Assembly: GCA_964644375.1 (NCBI GenBank)
Contig: CAZXWJ010000139.1
Coordinates: 1 to 10,787 of the forward strand
Source: CAYNYM01 sp964644375
GTDB lineage: Bacteria > Desulfobacterota > DSM-4660 > Desulfatiglandales > HGW-15
DNA length: 10,787 nt
Direction of reading: 5' to 3'
Position numbers and translations under genes: made by a program. Positions 6,285 through 10,787 of the stretch are shown piece by piece. How positions within the stretch are numbered: the first letter of the stretch is position 1; the number at the start of each line of letters is the position of its first letter. A model generated the notes under the pieces. It searched no databases. It worked only from the letters and a program-made list of their open reading frames with translations, and was not told where the DNA came from.

Positions 6285-7406
6285 TCAGGCTTCGACCTTG
6301 AGCACGGTCTTTTCTCCGAGCCCGGTGACGACCTGCGTATAGCCTGTGAGCCTGTGATCGATTTCGATCTCGCCGGTGTCCACCAGAAGCGGATCGCCGC
6401 CCAGGGTAAGGATCTTCTCCATGGTCGCAATGACGATGATGTTCTCCCGACCGACTTTTTCAATGACACGTGCACTGATCTGCTGGTTGCCCCTGCCGAA
6501 GATGTAGCCCTGTCGGCCGATGATGCTGACAACGATCCTGGCCTTTTTGCCTTCCATCATGTCAAGCAGTTGAGACTCGTTCAGGTCGGTCCCCGCGAGT
6601 TGTCGGTTGTAAAGGGCATCCACGCCCAGGAGGGTATTGGGAAGATCGAGTTTTTCCATGACGGCCCGGGTGGTCGTGCCCGTGCCGATGATGTAGAGGC
6701 AGTCCTCCTCCATATGGTTGATGACATCCGTGGCGACGGCATCCAGGGCTTCCTGCTCACCGGCACAGCCTCCGGCCTTGGGGCACTGGATCAACCTTTT
6801 TTTGAAGGGGATTTTGAGATAACCGTAAAGCCGGGCTGAAAGCCTGTTTTTTCTGAATGAGACCTCGTCGATGTCCATGACCTCACCCTCGGTCAGAAGA
6901 ATGCCGGGGGTCTTCTCGTCCAGGTAGAGCTTGGCCAGTTCCCCGGCGTTCCGGGGGCTCGTGGCATACACGGCCGAGTGCATCTTGACGCCGGTGGGGA
7001 TCCCGAGGGCGGGGACTCTGTTTTCGACGGCGGCAAAAATATCCCTGGCCGTACCGTCTCCGCCCGCGAAGAGCAGCAGATCGATCTCCAGGGTTTCCAT
7101 GTCCTTTGCCGCTTGCCGCGTATCTTCGGCCGTGGTCGGTGCTTTCCTGAGGGCGCCTATCACTTTCGGTGCGAGACCGCAGGTCAGGGCCTCTTCTTCC
7201 CCCATGTCATGGGGACAGGTGATGAGTTCGATCTGATCCCGTATGGGGACGATCCCTTCCAGGGCAAGGACGGCCCGAGAGGGCGCCTCGGGTTTGGCCC
7301 CGAGGGCCCTGGCTTTTTCCAGGATTTCGCGGCCGTCGCTTCCCTTGAGCCCGACACGACCGCCCATCCCGGCGATGGGGTTGACGATGAGACCGAGTTT
7401 TTTCAC
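6285..7406 (-). CDS. ATP-NAD kinase family protein (COG3199/AcoX-like)
   Basis: This 373-residue cytoplasmic protein opens with LGLIVNPIAGMGGRVGLKGSDG. It carries the diacylglycerol/NAD-kinase-fold nucleotide motif GGDGTARD (115-122) and GIPTGVKMHSAVYA (135-148). The C-terminal half (about 230-370) contains GTGTTTRAVMEKL and GRGNQQISARVI, as in the COG3199 group of predicted NAD kinases related to AcoX. NAD phosphorylation to NADP is the likely but unproven reaction. The start is a GTG (7404-7406), chosen because the family begins right at the glycine-rich strand; no good ribosome site is visible. It follows the gcvPB-like gene on the same strand after 136 bases of repeats. The link with a dehydrogenase and a PLP enzyme hints at nucleotide-cofactor supply. 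Confidence 0.85.
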   Translation of the reverse strand: MKKLGLIVNPIAGMGGRVGLKGSDGREILEKARALGAKPEAPSRAVLALEGIVPIRDQIELITCPHDMGEEEALTCGLAPKVIGALRKAPTTAEDTRQAAKDMETLEIDLLLFAGGDGTARDIFAAVENRVPALGIPTGVKMHSAVYATSPRNAGELAKLYLDEKTPGILLTEGEVMDIDEVSFRKNRLSARLYGYLKIPFKKRLIQCPKAGGCAGEQEALDAVATDVINHMEEDCLYIIGTGTTTRAVMEKLDLPNTLLGVDALYNRQLAGTDLNESQLLDMMEGKKARIVVSIIGRQGYIFGRGNQQISARVIEKVGRENIIVIATMEKILTLGGDPLLVDTGEIEIDHRLTGYTQVVTGLGEKTVLKVEA

Positions 7407-7437
7407 GATGTTGTGTGGGTCGGAAAGAATTGTCTCT

Positions 7438-7462
7438 CACAGAGCGCACAGAGAACACAGAG
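7438..7462. repeat. Triple CACAGAG heptamer array, 9-bp period
   Basis: Three exact CACAGAG copies lie at 7438-7444, 7447-7453 and 7456-7462 with 2-base spacers. The array faces a related array in inverted orientation at 7514-7540. It lies between the gcvPB-like and NAD-kinase-family genes. Confidence 0.8.
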
Positions 7463-7477
7463 ATGGCACTTTTTGTT

Positions 7478-7498
7478 AATCATTGCGTATCAATGATT
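7478..7498. repeat. 8-bp stem-loop between two heptamer arrays
   Basis: AATCATTG (7478-7485) and CAATGATT (7491-7498) pair exactly around CGTAT, with further weak pairs outside. No T-run follows on either strand, so terminator function is doubtful. It sits almost midway between the arrays at 7438-7462 and 7514-7540. Confidence 0.6.
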
Positions 7499-7513
7499 GA
7501 TCCGGCCCGGAAT

Positions 7514-7540
7514 GTCTGCGTCTGTCTGCGTGGGTCTGCG
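7514..7540. repeat. Triple GTCTGCG heptamer array, 10-bp period
   Basis: Three exact GTCTGCG copies (CGCAGAC on the other strand) lie at 7514-7520, 7524-7530 and 7534-7540 with 3-base spacers, directly downstream of the gcvPB-like stop codon. The reverse complement resembles CACAGAG (five of seven bases). Confidence 0.8.
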
Positions 7541-7542
7541 GT

Positions 7543-9105
7543 TTACAATCCGACCGGCTTTCCCCCTTTCCTGAGATAGGCCCGCCAGGTCATGGCCCAC
7601 TTGTCGGGGTTGTCCAATTCGCTCTCGTTGACCTGGTGGACCGGTGCCTTGTGCGGTGCGGTCCGGATGATCTCGGGATCGTTATAGGCCTCATCCGATA
7701 TCTGTTGAAGGACCGTGGCCCAGTAGTCGCAGTCATACTTGGAGTAAGACTCGCAGAACTCCGTAGTGAAGGGCTCCGGTACAATCCAGGGATGATGACT
7801 CCTGAAAAAGGCCTGCAGGCCGAAGTCCACGATTCTCCGCTGCACGTCGTCGGTTCCGAGGCCCGTGTCTTCCTTGAGTTTTTCGAAGCTATATCTGGTC
7901 TGCTCCAGCCTGAATTTGCCCTCGGCATAGTACCTCACCACCCCGGGAACGCTCATGATGAGTTTGCCGAGATAGTTGTTGTTCATGACTGAGGAACGGG
8001 AGACCTCCCGCAGACCTTTCGCGCCCAGGCCCATGATAAAGGCATAGGCCCTGATGACCGCGGGCATGTTTCCGAAGAATTCCCGGATCTTGCCGATGCT
8101 GTCCGGCCGGTCATCGTCCAAGTGGTATTTTTCGCCGTCAAAGGTGATCATGGGTTTTGGCAGGTACTTGGCCAGTTCTTCCCTGACCCCGTAAGCGGCA
8201 CACCCCGGTCCGAACGAGCCGTGGGGAGAGGAGAAGGTCTTGTGGAGATTGAAATGACAGGCGTCGAAACCCGCTTCCCTGGCCCGGGTGATGCCCATGA
8301 TACCGTTGGCGTTGGCCTGATCGTAGAAGCAGAGGCCGCCGGCATCGTGCACGACCTTGACGAATTCGTCGATGCGGGGATTGTAGATCCCCGTATCTTC
8401 CGGGTTGGTGATCATCAGACCTGCGGTTTTTTCCGAAACGGCCGCCTTGAGGGCGTCCAGATCGGGGTACCCCTGCTTGTCGGGCATCAGGGTGATGACC
8501 TTGAACCCGGCGGTTGCCGCCGTGGCCGCGTTACAGGGATGGGAGAAGATGGTCGTGATGACCTCGTTCCGCTGATTCGGTTCGCCCCTTTCCGCATGAT
8601 AGGCCCGGAGCACGCAGGCGTTGGTGTAAGTCGCATGGGCGCCGCCTGCAGGGTGAAAGACGAATTGGTCGATCCCGGAGATTTCTTTCAAAAACAGGGA
8701 CAGTTTATAGGCGATTTCCAGTATGCCCTGGATGGTGTCCTCGTCCTGGAGCGGGTGGACATCGGCCATCTGGGGCGATGCGACAATGGCCTCATGTACC
8801 TTGGGACTGTATTTCATGGTGGCCGTGCCTTCGGCGTCAATATTGATTTCCATGCCAAGGGTCTGCTGGGAGAGTTGCTCGTAATGTCGGATGATTTGTG
8901 GCTGAGAAAGTTCCGGGAGTTTGGGCGATTTTCTCCGTCGCATGGTTTCGGGGATCAATGTTTGGATCTCTCCCACGGCCCCCTTGATCTCTTCTTCCGC
9001 CCGGGGGACAAGAATGCCCCTCTCTCCCGGGGTGCCCATTTCCATGATGATCGGGTTGTTCCAGACCGCAGAATGGTATTTTCTTATCTTGATCGCCTTT
9101 TTCAT
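7543..9105 (-). CDS. gcvPB: GcvPB-like PLP enzyme, subunit 2 (divergent)
   Basis: The protein has 520 residues, slightly longer than usual GcvPB. GcvPB carries the pyridoxal-phosphate lysine of the two-subunit glycine decarboxylase, which passes an aminomethyl group to lipoyl-GcvH. Here the PLP motif HFNLHKTFSSPHG is present (Lys289), as are HPAGGAHATYTNA (about 151-163) and the cofactor aspartate in YDQANANGIMG (Asp262). Compared with the canonical motifs I remember (YDGANLNAIMG and HKTFSTPHGGGGPG), the glycine-rich parts are altered to YDQANANG and PHGSFGPG. The ATG at 9103-9105 was chosen because it overlaps the upstream TGA (ATGA) and has GGAGG 10 bases upstream. An in-frame extension to 9177 runs inside the upstream gene. 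It must work with the GcvPA-like partner; no GcvH or GcvT lies in the window. Confidence 0.88.
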   Translation of the reverse strand: MKKAIKIRKYHSAVWNNPIIMEMGTPGERGILVPRAEEEIKGAVGEIQTLIPETMRRRKSPKLPELSQPQIIRHYEQLSQQTLGMEINIDAEGTATMKYSPKVHEAIVASPQMADVHPLQDEDTIQGILEIAYKLSLFLKEISGIDQFVFHPAGGAHATYTNACVLRAYHAERGEPNQRNEVITTIFSHPCNAATAATAGFKVITLMPDKQGYPDLDALKAAVSEKTAGLMITNPEDTGIYNPRIDEFVKVVHDAGGLCFYDQANANGIMGITRAREAGFDACHFNLHKTFSSPHGSFGPGCAAYGVREELAKYLPKPMITFDGEKYHLDDDRPDSIGKIREFFGNMPAVIRAYAFIMGLGAKGLREVSRSSVMNNNYLGKLIMSVPGVVRYYAEGKFRLEQTRYSFEKLKEDTGLGTDDVQRRIVDFGLQAFFRSHHPWIVPEPFTTEFCESYSKYDCDYWATVLQQISDEAYNDPEIIRTAPHKAPVHQVNESELDNPDKWAMTWRAYLRKGGKPVGL

Positions 9106-10514
9106 TTTGCAAGAACCTCCTTCAACGCATCGGCGAGTTTCCGGATGTCTTCCATGCTGTGTACCTCGGTCACGCAATAAAGGGCACTCTGTCCCAGTTC
9201 GGTGAAATCCGAGGAGATATCCCGGCCGCCGAAGATATGGCGGTCCAGGAGGGCCTTGTTGACGGCTGCTACGGATTTCCCTGTGCCGTCGAAGTTTACA
9301 ACAAACTCTTTAAAGGCATTGCCGGGGAAAAGGACTTCGATTCCATCTATCTCGGAAAGGCATTGGATGGCATAATGGGCTTTCTGGATGATGGCCTCCC
9401 CGATCTCCCTGAAACCGTGAGGGCCCAGCAGGGCCATGTAGACCGAAGCCGTGATGGTCCAGAGACCGGTCACGGTGCCGAGCCAGTCCTTGCCCTGATC
9501 ACGACCTATATAAGAGGTTCGTTCAAATCGCGTGAATCCGAAACCGTATTCCCCCTCCTTGATCGTATCCGTTATGCTGATCAGAAAACCGGGGTATTCG
9601 GCCACGTACTTCTCCTCGTCTTTGCTGGCAATGAACCCGACCGTACCTCCGCCGCAAAGCATATGTATCCCGAGGGGTTGCGCGGTTCCCACGACGATAT
9701 CCGCGCCGTAGTGGGCGGGCGGGGCCAGCACGCCCAGGGAGATGGGGTCCACCCCCACGACCACTTCAGCGCCGACGCCGTGGGCGATATTCGAGATGAC
9801 TTGCCCCCGGGATTCGATAAACCCGAGATAGGAAGGATTCTCGAAATAGACGCATGCGGTCTTGTCCGAGATCTTGGCCTCGAGGTCCGAAATATCCATT
9901 AGACCCGTCTGCCTGTCATAATCCACCAGCACGATCTCTATGCGATTTTCGGTCATGGCGGAATCGCACATGGTCCGGATGGTTGCCAGCCTGTCGGGGC
10001 CCGTGGTTTTGGAAAGCAGAATCTCGTTGCGGCCGGTCATCCTTGCGGCCATGCGCACGCCGTTTCCGGCAACCGCCGCCCAGCTGTAACTGGGTTGGCC
10101 TACAACATCCATGTCCAGAAGTTCACCCAACTGGCTTTGAAATTCGAAGAAGGCCTGTTCCTTGCCGAAGGTGGAATAGGTCGTCCCGCCATAGGCGGTC
10201 ATGAATTCCGCCCGGCCCGCGATCTCGTCACAAACGGCAGGCACGTAGTGCTGCCAGCAACCGCCTCCGAGGAAGTTGAGGTTTTCCAGGCATGTCCGGT
10301 TCTTCGAAAGGATTTCCATGACATGCCGTTTCAACTCGTATTCGGAGAGAAGAGGTTGCGGCAGGTCCATCTTTCCCTTGAATCTCAGGTGATCCGGAAT
10401 CTCCTGGTAGAGTTCCTCTACATCCTTTACCCCGATCTCTTTGAGCATTTCCGCTTTGACTTCCGGGGCTGAATTGGGAATGTAGGGATGAACAAAGGCC
10501 TTTTCTTTTTCCAT
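9102..10514 (-). CDS. gcvPA: GcvPA-like subunit 1 (divergent)
   Basis: The protein has 470 residues, close to usual GcvPA length (about 450). Family hallmarks are HPYIPNSAPEVKAEMLKEIGV at the start, FLGGGCWQHYVPAV (about 81-94), VVGVDPISLGVLAPPAHYGADIVVG (252-276) and ALLGPHGFRE (361-370). Several regions that are nearly invariant in canonical GcvPA, as I remember them, differ here: the YTPYQPEISQG region reads YGGTTYSTFGKEQ, SMYDGATA reads PSYSWAAV, GEGQSLGNPLSFGGP reads GTAQPLGIHMLCGGG, and the RREKATSNICTNQ region is replaced. This points to a paralogue with a changed active site. The ATG at 10512-10514 has GGGAGG five bases upstream and gives the family N-terminus. The longer frame to 10619 is rejected. 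It overlaps the gcvPB-like gene by four bases. Confidence 0.87.
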   Translation of the reverse strand: MEKEKAFVHPYIPNSAPEVKAEMLKEIGVKDVEELYQEIPDHLRFKGKMDLPQPLLSEYELKRHVMEILSKNRTCLENLNFLGGGCWQHYVPAVCDEIAGRAEFMTAYGGTTYSTFGKEQAFFEFQSQLGELLDMDVVGQPSYSWAAVAGNGVRMAARMTGRNEILLSKTTGPDRLATIRTMCDSAMTENRIEIVLVDYDRQTGLMDISDLEAKISDKTACVYFENPSYLGFIESRGQVISNIAHGVGAEVVVGVDPISLGVLAPPAHYGADIVVGTAQPLGIHMLCGGGTVGFIASKDEEKYVAEYPGFLISITDTIKEGEYGFGFTRFERTSYIGRDQGKDWLGTVTGLWTITASVYMALLGPHGFREIGEAIIQKAHYAIQCLSEIDGIEVLFPGNAFKEFVVNFDGTGKSVAAVNKALLDRHIFGGRDISSDFTELGQSALYCVTEVHSMEDIRKLADALKEVLAK

Positions 10515-10521
10515 AGCTCCC

Positions 10522-10552
10522 TCCCAAATTTGGGATTTAAAACTTGAAGTTT
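10522..10552. promoter_or_regulatory. Two adjacent palindromes at the gcvPA-like ribosome site
   Basis: TCCCAAATTTGGGA (10522-10535) is a perfect 14-bp palindrome, and AAACTTGAAGTTT (10540-10552) is an exact palindrome around one central base. Their centres are about 17.5 bp apart. On the leftward mRNA the first palindrome ends in the GGG that begins the ribosome-binding site. It could be an operator, or an RNA hairpin affecting translation. Confidence 0.45.
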
Positions 10553-10580
10553 GATAAATGCGTAAAAAGTAAATTTTCAC

Positions 10581-10605
10581 CATGAAGAACATGAAGAGCG
10601 CGAAG
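10581..10605. repeat. Triple heptamer array CATGAAG/CATGAAG/CGCGAAG, 9-bp period
   Basis: CATGAAG at 10581-10587 and 10590-10596 and CGCGAAG at 10599-10605 are separated by 2-base spacers, the same design as the array at 7438-7462. An inverted partner lies downstream: CATGAAGAGC (10590-10599) is the exact reverse complement of 10648-10657, and ACCATGAAGA (10579-10588) of 10650-10659. The array lies between the dehydrogenase and the gcvPA-like gene. Confidence 0.75.
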
Positions 10606-10725
10606 GGTTGAAAGAACATTTAATGTATCGGGTTTCGTGCAGGTTATGCTCTTCATGGTCTATTAAAAATGAGGCATGATGGTGACTTTATACGACACCA
10701 TCAGATTTGTGTGTCAAAATAAATG

Positions 10726-10787
10726 TCACGGTGCGGCCTTGATTTCCGGGAGGATATTCCCACCGTCAATGATAATCTCCTGTCCCG
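10726..10787 (-). CDS. Short-chain dehydrogenase/reductase, C-terminal end (partial)
   Basis: Only the last 19 complete codons are present: GQEIIIDGGNILPEIKAAP followed by TGA at 10726-10728. GQ-x-I-x-x-DGG is the conserved end of classical short-chain dehydrogenases (FabG-like NAD(P)-dependent oxidoreductases), where it closes the Rossmann fold near the subunit interface. The rest lies beyond the right edge. It is on the same strand as the gcvPA/gcvPB-like genes, 211 bases upstream, and may belong to the same functional group, though the repeat-filled gap could separate transcripts. Confidence 0.75.
   Translation of the reverse strand, partial: GQEIIIDGGNILPEIKAAP

Noticed and set aside
5895..6839. 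A 314-codon rightward open frame
   Set aside because: It covers the DUF5658-like gene in another frame and the NAD-kinase-family gene antisense. Both real genes have recognisable motifs, and this translation has none.
9106..9177. Longer start for the gcvPB-like protein (24 extra residues)
   Set aside because: It would lie wholly inside the gcvPA-like gene. The ATG at 9103-9105 forms an ATGA overlap and has GGAGG upstream.
8122..9180. A 352-codon rightward open frame
   Set aside because: It lies antisense to the gcvPB-like gene, which has clear family motifs over its whole length. The frame is a shadow produced by GC-rich codon use.
9159..9902. A 247-codon rightward open frame
   Set aside because: Antisense shadow of the gcvPA-like gene, with no protein family character.
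10515..10619. Longer start for the gcvPA-like protein (35 extra residues)
   Set aside because: The extension has no family similarity, runs through the palindromes and heptamer array, and the ATG at 10512-10514 has a well-placed ribosome site.
10515..10725. Glycine riboswitch upstream of the gcvPA-like gene
   Set aside because: I looked for the paired conserved glycine-riboswitch cores in the 211-base gap and saw none; the gap is explained by palindromes and heptamers.

Overview
The window looks like a chromosomal stretch of an anaerobic, probably Desulfobacterota-type (former Deltaproteobacteria) bacterium. This is inferred from a fused ADP-forming acyl-CoA synthetase, a two-subunit GcvP-type enzyme, an AcoX/NAD-kinase-like protein, many cysteine-rich zinc-ribbon proteins and intergenic gaps rich in short repeats. 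No rRNA, tRNA, CRISPR or insertion sequence was seen.

Layout, left to right. Positions 1-702 carry no convincing gene, only a possible leftward gene start at the edge, a perfect 17-bp inverted repeat (411-461) and the first copy of a dispersed repeat (548-738). A large leftward gene (703-2880) encodes an ADP-forming acetate/acyl-CoA synthetase, whose last codons and terminator lie inside that repeat. A 655-bp gap follows, with a decayed coding remnant, a hairpin and a good sigma-70-like promoter. The promoter drives a compact rightward MazE/MazF-type toxin-antitoxin pair (3536-4073). The second copy of the dispersed repeat (4193-4347) touches the 3' end of a leftward cluster: two small cysteine-rich proteins (GTGA overlap) and a YhhQ/VUT-family transporter of the queuosine-precursor type. 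A small DUF5658-like membrane protein (5914-6261) is divergent from that cluster and convergent with the next one.

The right half is a leftward cluster: the end of a short-chain dehydrogenase at the right edge, then gcvPA-like and gcvPB-like genes sharing an ATGA overlap, then an ATP-NAD-kinase-family protein. The GcvPA/GcvPB pair keeps the PLP lysine, but it departs from the canonical glycine decarboxylase at several signature motifs in both subunits. It may be a specialised PLP enzyme rather than housekeeping glycine dehydrogenase. The gaps on both sides of the gcvP pair hold the same kind of structure: three tandem heptamers at a 9-10 bp period, with an inverted partner about 50 bp away.

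The most unusual items are the dispersed repeat that supplies a protein tail, stop codon and terminator; the divergent GcvPAB pair; the heptamer arrays flanking it; and the 17-bp inverted repeat.
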